Origin: CBFDBF01 sp050287965
Lineage (GTDB): Bacteria; Pseudomonadota; Gammaproteobacteria; Chromatiales; Chromatiaceae
Length of the DNA: 64,000 nt
NCBI GenBank assembly: GCA_050287965.1
Contig: JBNKCX010000029.1
Span: forward strand, 124,001 to 188,000
Reading direction: 5' to 3'
Shown here piece after piece: positions 51,969 through 61,064 of this stretch; position 1 is the first letter of the stretch; each line of letters begins with the position of its first letter. The translations under genes were made by a program, and so were the position numbers. Below the pieces are notes generated by a model. The model was not told the DNA's origin. It saw only the letters and a program-made list of their open reading frames with translations, and did not search any database.

Positions 51969-53678
51969 CTAATCCTTGGTTACGCGGTTAATCTCTTCGA
52001 GGCTGGTTATGCCCGCTTTTACTTTTTTCAGTCCTGAAGCACGCAGGTTTTGGACCCCTTCTTTTTCCGCCTGTTTGGCTAGTTGCATGGAGCTTCCGCC
52101 TTCCATGATCAGACGTCCCATTTCCTCTGAGATTGGCATGACCTCAAAGATACCAATACGCCCTTTGTAGCCGTTAGTACACATATCACATCCTACGGCC
52201 TTGTAAATCTTGAGTTTCGGGATATCTTTTTCGGAAAACCCCTCCTCGAGCAGTGACTCCTTTGGTACATCGTCCACGGTCTTGCAATGTTCGCAGAGTC
52301 TACGCGCCAGACGCTGAGCCATGATCAGTAGAACCGATGAAGCGATGTTATAAGGAGGGATGCCCATATTGGCCAGGCGGGTAAGGGTTTGCGGTGCGTC
52401 GTTGGTATGCAGGGTGGAAAGCACAAGGTGACCGGTCTGTGCTGCCTTTACCGCAATTTCGGCCGTTTCCAGGTCACGGATTTCGCCCACCATTACGATG
52501 TCAGGGTCCTGGCGCAGAAAGGCCCGGAGTGCCGCAGCAAAGGTCAGACCGGTTTTAGTGTTCATATTGACCTGGTTGATTCCGGCTACCTGGATTTCCA
52601 CCGGGTCTTCTACCGTTGAGATGTTAACTTCCGGCTTATTCAACATGTTCAACGCGGTATACAACGTTACCGTTTTACCGCTTCCCGTCGGGCCGGTTAC
52701 CAGAACCATGCCGTAGGGTTTGTCGATGGCATTCTGGAAGGCGGCTCTTTGGTGTTCTTCGAAACCAAGGGCCTCGATTCCGATCTGCGCGGAGGTCGGG
52801 TCGAGGATACGCAGTACCACCTTCTCACCATAAAGGGTGGGGCAGGTGTTGACACGAAAGTCGATGGAGCGATTCTTGGACAGCATCATCTTGATACGTC
52901 CGTCCTGGGGTACCCGGCGTTCCGCGATATTCATACGGGACATGACCTTGATACGTGCGATCAGTCGCGGAGCGATATTGACCGGCGGTGACGCTACCTC
53001 ATGCAGCATGCCGTCCTGGCGATAACGGATGCGGAAATTCTTCTCGTAGGGTTCAAAATGGATGTCCGAGGCGCCCAGTTTGATGGCATCCAGCAGCATC
53101 TTGTTGACGAAGCGGACAACGGGGGCGTCATCCACATCCAGATCACCTTCCTGGCCCTTATCTTCTTCGCCTGTGGCGATGTCCAGATTGTCCAGGTCGG
53201 TGTCCATTATGTCCGTGATGGTGGTTTCCTGGGCCTCCAGCGCCTTGTCTATGGTGCGGGCGAGTTTCTCCTCTTCGACGATGATCGCTTCCGTGGCAAG
53301 ACCGGTATGGAACTTGATCTGGTCCAGTCCCTCCATGTTGGTGGGGTCGGACACACCGAGAAACAGGCGATTACCGCGCTTGAAAAGAGGCAGGGCCCGG
53401 TGCAGACGGACCAGTTTTTCTTCCACCAATCCGACCGGCGCCTGTTCCAGGTCGAGAACGTCGAGATCAAACAGGGGAACACCGAACTCCTGCGATGCGG
53501 CGCGGGCTATCTTGCTGCTCTCAAGGATCTTGTGTTCCACCAGGTAGGTGACAAAAGGGGTGCGCTGGGATTTCGCCTGTTTCAGGGCCTTCTGCGCGGT
53601 ATCCTCGGTCAGGAGGTCGTCCCTTACCAGACGATGCGCAAGTCCGCTGATGTTCAGTTTGGGCTGGGCTGAGGCCAT
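51969..53678 (-). CDS. pilB: Type IV pilus extension ATPase PilB
   Basis: The 569-residue GspE-family ATPase powers pilus assembly. It has the MshEN/N1 domains (about 1-170), Walker A GPTGSGKTVTLYT (about 331-343), the Asp box TVEDPVE, Walker B QDPDIVMVGEIRDLETAEIA, the His box THLVLSTLHTNDA-like GHLVLSTLHTNDAP, and a tetracysteine zinc motif (CEHC and CDMC, about 465-505). All motifs are intact. It heads a pilB-pilC set with pilD and coaE. No sigma-54 promoter was found upstream. Confidence 0.96.
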   Translation of the reverse strand: MASAQPKLNISGLAHRLVRDDLLTEDTAQKALKQAKSQRTPFVTYLVEHKILESSKIARAASQEFGVPLFDLDVLDLEQAPVGLVEEKLVRLHRALPLFKRGNRLFLGVSDPTNMEGLDQIKFHTGLATEAIIVEEEKLARTIDKALEAQETTITDIMDTDLDNLDIATGEEDKGQEGDLDVDDAPVVRFVNKMLLDAIKLGASDIHFEPYEKNFRIRYRQDGMLHEVASPPVNIAPRLIARIKVMSRMNIAERRVPQDGRIKMMLSKNRSIDFRVNTCPTLYGEKVVLRILDPTSAQIGIEALGFEEHQRAAFQNAIDKPYGMVLVTGPTGSGKTVTLYTALNMLNKPEVNISTVEDPVEIQVAGINQVNMNTKTGLTFAAALRAFLRQDPDIVMVGEIRDLETAEIAVKAAQTGHLVLSTLHTNDAPQTLTRLANMGIPPYNIASSVLLIMAQRLARRLCEHCKTVDDVPKESLLEEGFSEKDIPKLKIYKAVGCDMCTNGYKGRIGIFEVMPISEEMGRLIMEGGSSMQLAKQAEKEGVQNLRASGLKKVKAGITSLEEINRVTKD

Positions 53679-54310
53679 CTCTTAGTCTTTCTCTACCCTG
53701 GATCCGTTTGGAATTCCGGCATTTTGAAAATAGTCATGAAAAACAGCACGATAGAGATTTTATCGGCCGCTTTTCCCGATACTTTATGATATTTTTCGTG
53801 CAGTACTACCTGTATTTTACTGAAAATTAAGCAAATTGTAGCTTAATGTCCACTACTATTTGTGAAATATGGCAATAAACGGGAAATCATTTGAACCCCG
53901 TGTATGTAACTGTCGGCATCATCGTCCGTTGCTCAAGGTGGTATTTGCAAAAAAAGGAGATGATTGCCGCTTGATTATGCGTATTCGGGACGCGGTTCAC
54001 GTCAGTGAACGAAGGAAGATCCGCTTAATTCGATTTAGGTAAACCGCCGCCTCTGGCGGCGAGACATGAAAGGGCTCTGCCGTTCCGGCGGGCGCAGCCC
54101 CCCTACGAAGCTGGAGACCGGATTATTAATCCCCATGGGGGATACAGAGGAACACAGGGAGATTAACAACCTGGGGTGATACCTCTCTCTGTGAACCCTT
54201 GCGTTCTCTGTGGCTGGGGTGTATCTGCCCCTTCCAGGGGCCTTCATCAAACCGTCCGCTTTGCAGGTGGCGGTAAATTTCTCAGCGGGTATATGGGAAA
54301 ACAGGGAGAG
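53679..54310. other. Intergenic stretch between the pilus genes and the polysaccharide locus
   Basis: The 632 bases contain the AT-rich upstream region of pilB (53690-53900), small hairpins GTTCAC-GTCA-GTGAAC (about 53995-54010) and CGCCGCC-TCT-GGCGGCG (54045-54061), and the repeat copy at 54140-54214. A plus-strand frame at 54176-54727 overlaps the GtrA and GT2 genes and is not believed. No gene is supported. Confidence 0.6.
54140..54214. repeat. Dispersed imperfect inverted repeat, CACAGAG type
   Basis: The left arm GATACAGAGGAACACAGGGA (54141-54160) and the right arm with CTCTCTGTGAACCC and TTCTCTGTGG (54182-54213) are imperfect reverse complements. It is close in sequence to the copy at 845-923 and ends about 100 bases from the convergent GtrA gene. 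Confidence 0.65.
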
Positions 54311-54697
54311 TCAGGTGCCGGCGGAGTCGTGACGGAATATATAGTGCTTTCTGGCGCCGTAGTTCCAGAGGAACACCCCCCCTGTTGCGATAACCTTGGA
54401 AAGGAGGATGTGGAGCTGAAGGTTTTCTATCAGCAACCAAAGAAAGAGTTGGTTGAGGAAGAGGCCGACCGCACTGACGAAGAAGACCAGTTGTATCTCA
54501 CGTTTCCGGGAGAATCTGGCGCGGCTTTTGAAGACGTGTCGGACGGAAAGGATGTAGTTGGTTGCGGTGGCCGCGAAAAAGCTGACAACAGCGGCGGGGA
54601 ACCAGGGTATTCCGATGCCGATGGTCAGGACGGCGAACAGGATAAAGTCCACCGCAGCCGCCGCAGCGCCGACAAAGAAGTAACGTATTATGGTCAT
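54311..54697 (-). CDS. GtrA-family membrane protein
   Basis: The 128-residue protein has four transmembrane helices and the GtrA signatures RYFFVGAAAAAVDFILFAVL at the start and VRHVFKSRA plus VATGGVFLWNYGARKHYIF (a GVFxWNYxxRKxxxF block) in the second half. GtrA-type proteins are proposed to flip or handle undecaprenyl-phosphate sugars in surface polysaccharide modification. The ATG overlaps the stop of the GT2 gene by 4 bases, indicating translational coupling. The substrate is unknown. Confidence 0.88.
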   Translation of the reverse strand: MTIIRYFFVGAAAAAVDFILFAVLTIGIGIPWFPAAVVSFFAATATNYILSVRHVFKSRARFSRKREIQLVFFVSAVGLFLNQLFLWLLIENLQLHILLSKVIATGGVFLWNYGARKHYIFRHDSAGT

Positions 54698-55383
54698 CTG
54701 AATACGTTGTATTTTATGATGCAGTAGAGCGCTCTGAATCCATCCTTCCAGCCTATCTTTTTCCCCTCGCTGTAAGTTCGCCCGTGATAGGCAATGCCGA
54801 CTTCGTATACGCGACAGCCGGTTTTGGCGATTTTTGCGGTGATCTCAGGTTCGAAACCAAAACGGTTTTCCTCGATGCGGATTCCCTGGATGAGCTCGCG
54901 GCGAAAAGCCTTATAGCAGGTCTCCATATCCGTCAGATTGAGATTGGTAAACATATTGGAAACGAAGGTCAGAAATCCGTTGCCTACACGGTGCCAGAAA
55001 TAAAGAACCCGATGGGGAGCTCCACCCAGAAAGCGCGATCCATATACGACATCAGCCTTGTCATCAACTATCGGTTTGACGATATATGAGTATTGGTTCG
55101 GATCATATTCCAAGTCGGCATCCTGAATTATGACGATATCACCGGTGGCGGCCTGAATACCTGTTCTGAGCGCGGCTCCTTTTCCCTGGTTGATATCGTG
55201 ATAGAGGACCTTGTCCACCAGGGGGGAGATTTCTTCCTTTAGAAGTTCGCGTGTTCCGTCGGTTGAACAGTCGTCGACGACGATTATTTCCTTGTCCTCA
55301 TAAGAAGAGCTTCTTACCGCCTCGACCAGTTCACGAATCGTCGCCTTTTCGTTAAAGCAGGGTACGACAACGCTCAGCTTCAT
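54694..55383 (-). CDS. Family 2 glycosyltransferase (dolichyl/polyprenyl-phosphate type)
   Basis: The 229-residue GT-A enzyme has SVVVPCFNEKATIRELVEAV at the N-terminus, EIIVVDDCSTDGTRELL, and the DXD-like metal site QDADLEYDPNQY (near 93-104). LTDMETCYKAFRREL and GFEPEITAKIAKTGCRVYEVGI match dolichol-phosphate-mannose synthase-like members. It lacks C-terminal membrane helices, which may be supplied by the coupled GtrA partner. It lies 2 bases after the UDP-glucuronate decarboxylase gene. It probably transfers a sugar to a polyprenyl phosphate. The donor is unknown. Confidence 0.9.
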   Translation of the reverse strand: MKLSVVVPCFNEKATIRELVEAVRSSSYEDKEIIVVDDCSTDGTRELLKEEISPLVDKVLYHDINQGKGAALRTGIQAATGDIVIIQDADLEYDPNQYSYIVKPIVDDKADVVYGSRFLGGAPHRVLYFWHRVGNGFLTFVSNMFTNLNLTDMETCYKAFRRELIQGIRIEENRFGFEPEITAKIAKTGCRVYEVGIAYHGRTYSEGKKIGWKDGFRALYCIIKYNVFR

Positions 55384-55385
55384 GA

Positions 55386-56318
55386 CTATAGCGTCTTCCT
55401 GAAGTAATCGATGGTTTCTTTCAGCCCGTCTTCAAGACTGACTTTCGGGCTCCACTGCAACCGGTCAGATGCCAGGGCGGTATCCGGTTTGCGTCGCAAC
55501 GGATCGTCCTGAGGGAGGTCCAGATATTTTAATTTTGATCGACTGCCGGTGAGTCGCAACACCAGTTCCGCGAGTTCAAGGATGGTTATTTCGTGGGGAT
55601 TGCCGAGATTTACCGGGCCGATAAAATCCGCGGGGCTGTCCATCATTCGAAGAAAGCCGTCTATCATGTCATCCACATAGCAGAAACTTCGAGTCTGGCT
55701 TCCGTCGCCGTGGATTGATATCGGCTCATTATTCAAGGCGTTGACGATGAAATTGCTGACCACTCTTCCATCGTTCGGGTGCATGCGGGGGCCATAGGTG
55801 TTGAAGATCCTTACGACTTTGATATCGAGACTGTGCTGGCGGTGGTAGTCAAAAAACAACGTTTCCGCACAGCGTTTTCCTTCGTCATAACAGGCCCTCG
55901 GCCCGATGGGATTTACCCGCCCCCAATACTCTTCATTCTGCGGATGAATTTCCGGGTCACCATATACTTCACTGGTGGATGCCTGGAAGATCCGGGCCTT
56001 GATGCGTTTGGCCAGACCCAGCATATTGATCGCCCCGTGTACGCTTGTTTTTGTTGTCTGGACCGGATCAAACTGGTAATGGACGGGGGAGGCAGGGCAG
56101 GCGAGATTATAAATCCGGTCAACCTCAACATAGAGCGGGAAGGTTACATCGTGGCGCATAAACTCGAAGTAGGGATTAGTCATCAAGTGTGCGATGTGGC
56201 TCTTTCTCCCCGTGAACAGATTGTCCACGCAAAGGACGTCGGATCCACGCTGAACCAGTGTTTCGCACAGATGTGACCCGAGAAAACCGGCGCCGCCGGT
56301 TACAAGGATGCGATCCAT
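55386..56318 (-). CDS. UDP-glucuronate decarboxylase (UXS-like, SDR family)
   Basis: The 310-residue extended SDR enzyme has the NAD motif GGAGFLG (8-14), LFTGRKSHIAHL, YNLACPASPVHYQ, and PRACYDEGKR containing the catalytic Y-x3-K. ACPASPxHYQ and GPRACYDEGKR are the marks of UDP-xylose synthase. It would convert UDP-glucuronate to UDP-xylose (or UDP-4-keto-pentose) for the nearby glycosyltransferases. It heads the coupled set with GT2 and GtrA. GC content is lower than in the dcw cluster. Confidence 0.9.
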   Translation of the reverse strand: MDRILVTGGAGFLGSHLCETLVQRGSDVLCVDNLFTGRKSHIAHLMTNPYFEFMRHDVTFPLYVEVDRIYNLACPASPVHYQFDPVQTTKTSVHGAINMLGLAKRIKARIFQASTSEVYGDPEIHPQNEEYWGRVNPIGPRACYDEGKRCAETLFFDYHRQHSLDIKVVRIFNTYGPRMHPNDGRVVSNFIVNALNNEPISIHGDGSQTRSFCYVDDMIDGFLRMMDSPADFIGPVNLGNPHEITILELAELVLRLTGSRSKLKYLDLPQDDPLRRKPDTALASDRLQWSPKVSLEDGLKETIDYFRKTL

Positions 56319-56521
56319 ATGTTTCTGACCAAGCGGATAATTGATTGTTAGGTATCATGAATCCTAGCAAGAAGCCCTTCTCCAGGAAACCGGCTGATAC
56401 CATTTTTGAAACACGGAACGCCGGGCGTAAGGTTGCGTCCCGAACGGCGGTGTCGGGGTGTTTCGGTGTAAATATCTTTTAAAATACCTATAAAAACAGT
56501 AAGATAAAGCGCAACAGACCT

Positions 56522-57754
56522 ATGAACGACAGAAAAAGAAAGCGTCTTCTTGTCCTTACTTCCACGTTTCCGCGATGGAAGGGCGATCATGAGCCGCCTT
56601 TCGTTTACGAACTTGCCAGGCGCCTTACACCCGAATGGGAGGTTCATGTATTGGCCCCGCATACCGCCGGCAGCGAATCCGTCGAGACTATCGACGACAT
56701 ATCTGTTCATCGGTTCAGGTATGGACCTGACTGGATGGAAAAGCTGGCCTATGAGGGGGGGATGCTCGCGCGTCTGAAGCAGAATCCATGGCGGTATTTT
56801 CTTTTGCCGCTCTTTTTCATCGCCCAGTATCTAAATTCCCGGCGTATCGTCCGTCGTTATGCAATCGATGTTATCCACGCCCATTGGCTGGTTCCCCAGG
56901 GGATAACCGCGTTGCTTACGAAACAAACAACCGGAGGTTCCGTTCCTGTTCTCTGCACTTCCCATGGGGCCGATCTGTTCGCTCTCCAGGGTGGATTTGC
57001 TCACTGGGTGAAAAAGATCGTACTGAAACATACGGATTTCCTGACGGTTGTGAGTGATGCAATGCGCCGGGAGGCCCAAAGACTGGGCGCGGATTCCGAT
57101 AGATTGGAGGTCATTCCGATGGGGGTCGATCTGGAATCCCGATTTATTCCGGCCGCGGACCGGCGCGATCCGAAGACCTTGGTGTTCGTGGGGCGCCTGG
57201 TTGAGAAAAAGGGGCTTTGTTATCTGCTCGAGGCCTTCTCGGAGTTATTGCGAGAACAGGGAGATTTCAGATTGCTGGTTGCAGGAACCGGACCTGAGGA
57301 GGCGTCGCTCAGGAGGCAGGTTTCGACGCTGGGTATAGGGCGGAATGTGGAGTTTGTGGGGGCGATGGAAAATTCCGATCTCCCGTCCCTGTATCAGCAA
57401 GCCGCCATAGCGGTATTTCCCTTCATTATGACTCCGGAAGGAGACCAGGAGGGTTTCGGCCTGGTGATTGTGGAGGCGCTCGGCTGTGGATGTGCCGTTA
57501 TCGCATCGGATCTGCCGGCGGTTCGGGAGATTTTGACCGACGGGGTAACCGGTTTACTGGTTCCTCAGAAGGGGCGGAATCAGTTACGAGAAGCGATCGA
57601 AAAGCTATGTAAGAACCAGGAGTTATGTTTGAAATTGGCACGGCAGGGCGGGAACGAGGCTCGGGAAAAGTTCGACTGGAAGGTTGTTGCCGGCAGATAC
57701 AATAAACTGCTGTGCAGGCTGGCGGATACCGGCTCCAAAAAAACCGAAGGATGA
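56522..57754 (+). CDS. Family 4 glycosyltransferase
   Basis: The 410-residue GT-B protein has an N-terminal acceptor domain starting LLVLTSTFPRWKGDHEPPFVYELAR and a C-terminal nucleotide-sugar domain with LVFVGRLVEKKGLCYLLEAF (about 219-238) and the EX7E motif within EGFGLVIVEALGCGCAVIASD (about 302-322). VIHAHWLVPQG is typical of GT4 enzymes of capsule or exopolysaccharide pathways. The sugar cannot be inferred. It is on the plus strand between minus-strand genes, 203 bases from the UXS start, and needs its own promoter. Confidence 0.92.
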   Translation: MNDRKRKRLLVLTSTFPRWKGDHEPPFVYELARRLTPEWEVHVLAPHTAGSESVETIDDISVHRFRYGPDWMEKLAYEGGMLARLKQNPWRYFLLPLFFIAQYLNSRRIVRRYAIDVIHAHWLVPQGITALLTKQTTGGSVPVLCTSHGADLFALQGGFAHWVKKIVLKHTDFLTVVSDAMRREAQRLGADSDRLEVIPMGVDLESRFIPAADRRDPKTLVFVGRLVEKKGLCYLLEAFSELLREQGDFRLLVAGTGPEEASLRRQVSTLGIGRNVEFVGAMENSDLPSLYQQAAIAVFPFIMTPEGDQEGFGLVIVEALGCGCAVIASDLPAVREILTDGVTGLLVPQKGRNQLREAIEKLCKNQELCLKLARQGGNEAREKFDWKVVAGRYNKLLCRLADTGSKKTEG

Positions 57755-57809
57755 AAATTTCGCGGTGAAGAAACGTTCCGGAAAACGGATGTTTCAATTC
57801 ATAGCCAAA

Positions 57810-58814
57810 TCAGAAGTCATTCAGTAGGCGCTCATAAAGCTCAGCATAATTCGCTGCCACCCTGTCCAGCGTGAAGTGTTCTATCACGCGGGAACGTCCC
57901 GCATCACCCATTTTCCCGGCCAGGACAGGATCGGAAGCTAAATTCCTTATAGCCTGGCAATAAGCGTCAATATCATCAGTAGGACAAAGAAAGCCGGTCT
58001 CCCCGTCATTTACCACCTCGGTCAGGGCGCTGTTGTTGCTCGTTACCACCGGTTTGCCGCAGGCCATGGCTTCGCAGACCACATATCCGAAGCCCTCGTA
58101 GCGGGAAGGGAACAGCAGTGCATCACAGTCCTGATAAGCCTTCAGCAAAGCCCGGTCATCCAGCCTGCCCAATGATTCTATATTCGCCGCACCCGGCGAT
58201 TTGCCGCCCCGCAGGCCGCTGGTGATGCTGAGTTTAAAGCCTTTACCGAGGCGCTCCATAATGGGGATGAGCAGATCGAACCCCTTACGGCGGGTGGGGT
58301 TGCCGACGTATAGCAGCCTGAAAGGGCCATCCTTGGTAGTCGGAGCATGGTCCGGTACAAAAAACTCGTGATCCACTCCGGCGTAAATAACGATCGGGTG
58401 GGTGCCGGGGAAGGCCTCCGTAACCCTCTCGGCGGTAAAATGGCTATCGGCAACGACCGCATCCGACAAGGCAAAACTATGTCTTTCATGTCTGTAGATG
58501 CGTGTTTTATGGTAGATTGACTGCATTAAGCTGCGATAGGGCGCATAACCCATATCGTGTACACAGTGGTGAACGGTGGTTACCATTGGTATATCGGTTC
58601 GTGCAAAGGCAAAACCATGCCAGCTGTTTGTGTGGATGATATCCGTCCCCTGTGGCGGCGATACTCCTTTTAGTAATGAAGGTGCCAGTTCCAGGATGTG
58701 TGGAAACCAGTTGATCGTGGGGCTGATTCCCCGCGCCATAAGTCCGTTGGCCAGCTGCCGGGTAAAGACATCGGTGCCGCTGCCGGTTTTGACTGTGGGC
58801 AGCCATATCTTCAT
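57810..58814 (-). CDS. Family 4 glycosyltransferase
   Basis: The 334-residue GT-B protein has MKIWLPTVKTGSGTDVFTRQLANGL at its start, MVTTVHHCVHDMGYAPYRS in the acceptor domain, FRLLYVGNPTRRKGFDLLIP (about 165-184) and SRYEGFGYVVCEAMACGKPVV (EX7E, about 241-261). It is convergent with the preceding plus-strand GT4 gene (55 bases apart) and divergent from the next GT4, with only 12 bases between the two ATG codons. The promoter must therefore lie within the neighbouring coding sequence. Product unknown beyond family. Confidence 0.92.
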   Translation of the reverse strand: MKIWLPTVKTGSGTDVFTRQLANGLMARGISPTINWFPHILELAPSLLKGVSPPQGTDIIHTNSWHGFAFARTDIPMVTTVHHCVHDMGYAPYRSLMQSIYHKTRIYRHERHSFALSDAVVADSHFTAERVTEAFPGTHPIVIYAGVDHEFFVPDHAPTTKDGPFRLLYVGNPTRRKGFDLLIPIMERLGKGFKLSITSGLRGGKSPGAANIESLGRLDDRALLKAYQDCDALLFPSRYEGFGYVVCEAMACGKPVVTSNNSALTEVVNDGETGFLCPTDDIDAYCQAIRNLASDPVLAGKMGDAGRSRVIEHFTLDRVAANYAELYERLLNDF

Positions 58815-58826
58815 AGTGCATATCTC

Positions 58827-60005
58827 ATGAGGCGGTTAAGAGTAGCCATTGATGCCACCCCCGTATTGGGTGCAAAAACGGGTATAGGTCACTATATAGC
58901 TAACTTGATTCAGGCATTACAGGTCCTGGATGGTGCTCCTGATCTTGCATATTTTCTGGGAAGCTCATGGGTCGACCACTTGCCCCTGTCGAATGCCTCC
59001 TTAGCGAAACGACCTCTTCCTGTTAGAGGAATCAGCCGCACTCTCGACCTATTTGGGAAAAATGCCGCGCTCCTGAAAAAAAACCTTAATTTGTGGTATC
59101 GACAAAGAAAATTCTTGGGCGGCATAAGGCTTATCGCGCCTGATGTTATTCATAACACGAATTATAGTGTGTTCGATGCTGATGTACCAAGTGTTGTAAA
59201 TGTTTACGATATTTCCTGTTTTCGGCATCCGGAGACTCATCCGGCGGCACGGGTGGAGATGCAGAAACAGACTCTGCCCAAGGCGCTCCAGACGGCCTGT
59301 CATATTCTCACGATCTCAGAGTTCTCGAAAAACGAGATCGTCGACTACTTCGGAATATCGCCTTCAAGGATATCCGTCACGCATGTAGGCGTCGATAGTG
59401 ATTTCAGACCGCGGGATATGGAAGAGATTGCCCCTGTTCTCGCCAGATACTCTCTTGATCCAGGTAACTACATCCTGACCGTTGGAACCATCGAGCCCCG
59501 CAAGAATCTGGAGACCCTGGTTCAGGCCTTTCAACGCCTGCCGTCTTCCATAAGGACAAAGTTTCCGCTGGTCATCGTGGGAATGCGGGGTTGGAAAGAG
59601 TCGAAGTTTATGCGGCTACTGGACCCTCTGATCAGTCAGGGGTCGGTAAAGTTGTTGGGGTATGTCGAGCAAGGGGATCTTCCGCTGATTTATGCAGGTG
59701 CGCGTGTTTTCGCCTTTCCGTCGCTCTATGAGGGTTTCGGGATGCCTCCGTTGGAGGCGCTTGCAAGCGGTATACCTGTGGTGGTATCGGATCGTTCCGC
59801 GCTGCCCGAGGTAGTAGGGGATGCCGCATTAGTGGTGGATGCGCTCAATCCGGTAGTCTGGGCGGAAAGTATTCAGAGATTGTTGGAAGATCAGACGCTG
59901 TATCATGAACTTGCAATCGCGGGTCCGGAACGGGCGCGGCGATTCAGCTGGAAAGGGGTGGCCGAAATAACCTTGGCGGCTTATAGGGAGGCTGCAGACA
60001 GTTGA
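58827..60005 (+). CDS. Family 4 glycosyltransferase
   Basis: The 392-residue GT-B protein begins RLRVAIDATPVLGAKTGIGHYI, the typical start of the MtfB/WbpX-type GT4 group. YILTVGTIEPRKNLETLVQAF (about 210-230) and FPSLYEGFGMPPLEALASGIPVVVSD (EX7E, about 305-330) mark the donor domain. The ATG at 58827 gives a proper N-terminus; a longer frame from 58698 lies in the antisense of the neighbouring GT4. It starts 12 bases from that divergent gene. In mannan or rhamnan loci such enzymes transfer mannose or rhamnose; the nearby gmd supports that without proof. Confidence 0.92.
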   Translation: MRRLRVAIDATPVLGAKTGIGHYIANLIQALQVLDGAPDLAYFLGSSWVDHLPLSNASLAKRPLPVRGISRTLDLFGKNAALLKKNLNLWYRQRKFLGGIRLIAPDVIHNTNYSVFDADVPSVVNVYDISCFRHPETHPAARVEMQKQTLPKALQTACHILTISEFSKNEIVDYFGISPSRISVTHVGVDSDFRPRDMEEIAPVLARYSLDPGNYILTVGTIEPRKNLETLVQAFQRLPSSIRTKFPLVIVGMRGWKESKFMRLLDPLISQGSVKLLGYVEQGDLPLIYAGARVFAFPSLYEGFGMPPLEALASGIPVVVSDRSALPEVVGDAALVVDALNPVVWAESIQRLLEDQTLYHELAIAGPERARRFSWKGVAEITLAAYREAADS

Positions 60006-60051
60006 GGAATTCCCGGTGTATGTGCCTTATGGCGCAGGGAAAGGAATTTCT

Positions 60052-61032
60052 TTAATCCTGCGCCAGGTGCCGCATGGCGGAATCCACCATTAACCGTACT
60101 ATTTCATTGATCTGTATCCGAGCCTTCCATCCGAGTTTGGATGCGGCCTTCGAGGGATCAGCACGGCTTGCGGCCAGATCGGTGGGGCGGATATAGGCTT
60201 CATTGATATCCACATGGTCGTGCCAATCCAGGCCGACGGCCTCAAACGCTAGTGCCAGAAAGTCCTGAAGCTGGACTGTCACCCCGGTTGCAATGACGTA
60301 ATCGTCCGATGATTGTTGTTGCAGCATCTTCCACATTGCTTCCACGTACTCCGGAGCCCAGCCCCAGTCTCGTTGGATATGGATGTTACCCAGTTCCAGA
60401 CGTTCTTTGCTGCCGTTAGCAATACGACAGACGGCGTGAATAATCTTCTGGGTGACAAAACGTTCCGGCCGTAACGGCGATTCGTGATTGAAAAGGATAC
60501 CGGAGCACGCATATAGCCCATAGGCTTCGCGGTAGGTTGCAACTTCCCAGTACGAAGAGGCCTTGGCCGCTGCATAGGGGCTGCGCGGTTTGAAAGGGGT
60601 TTGTTCATCAGCTGGAGTGCCTCCGGTATCGCCGAAGCATTCGCCTGAGGCGGCATTGAACAGGCGAACTTCGCTGTTCAAAGAACGGACGCTTTCGAGT
60701 AGATTCAACGTTCCGAGAACAATACCCTCTACCGTTTCCGCCGGATTTTCAAAAGACCGGGAGACTGAACTTTGGCCGGCCAGGTTATATATCTCATCAG
60801 GTGAGATGGAGGAGATGGTCTGCAGTACGCTCTGCGGATCGATGAGAGACAGGGACAGTATCTCAACCCTATCACGGATACCTAGATGGATAAGATTACT
60901 GAAATCGGCCTTCCCGGCATCGCGGGAGGTCCCCGTTACCCGGTAACCCCGGTCGAGCAGGAAGTTTGCGAGATAGGCTCCGTCCTGACCCGAGATCCCG
61001 CATATGAGAGCGGTCTGCCTGGTGTTTGTCAT
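60052..61032 (-). CDS. GDP-mannose 4,6-dehydratase-family paralogue
   Basis: The 326-residue extended SDR protein resembles Gmd: ALICGISGQDGAYLANFLLDRGY (9-31), SISPDEIYNLAGQSSV, and YAAAK as the Y-x3-K. Differences from Gmd are a shorter length, AASGECFGDTGG in place of ASTSELFG, and changes in the RR[S/D] loop. The threonine or serine-glutamate pair of Gmd reads S-G-E. It may be a second dehydratase or a reductase acting on the Gmd product. It lies 32 bases downstream of gmd on the same strand. Confidence 0.85.
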   Translation of the reverse strand: MTNTRQTALICGISGQDGAYLANFLLDRGYRVTGTSRDAGKADFSNLIHLGIRDRVEILSLSLIDPQSVLQTISSISPDEIYNLAGQSSVSRSFENPAETVEGIVLGTLNLLESVRSLNSEVRLFNAASGECFGDTGGTPADEQTPFKPRSPYAAAKASSYWEVATYREAYGLYACSGILFNHESPLRPERFVTQKIIHAVCRIANGSKERLELGNIHIQRDWGWAPEYVEAMWKMLQQQSSDDYVIATGVTVQLQDFLALAFEAVGLDWHDHVDINEAYIRPTDLAASRADPSKAASKLGWKARIQINEIVRLMVDSAMRHLAQD

Positions 61033-61064
61033 TTTGCGTCGCTATTAACGTTGGGATGTTGCTA

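Noticed and set aside
53679..54000. Possible sigma-54 promoter for pilB
   Set aside because: No TGGCAC with a TTGC element at proper spacing was found on the minus strand.
54176..54727. Plus-strand frame of 183 codons near the GtrA gene
   Set aside because: Antisense to GtrA and GT2, both recognised families coupled by an ATGA overlap.
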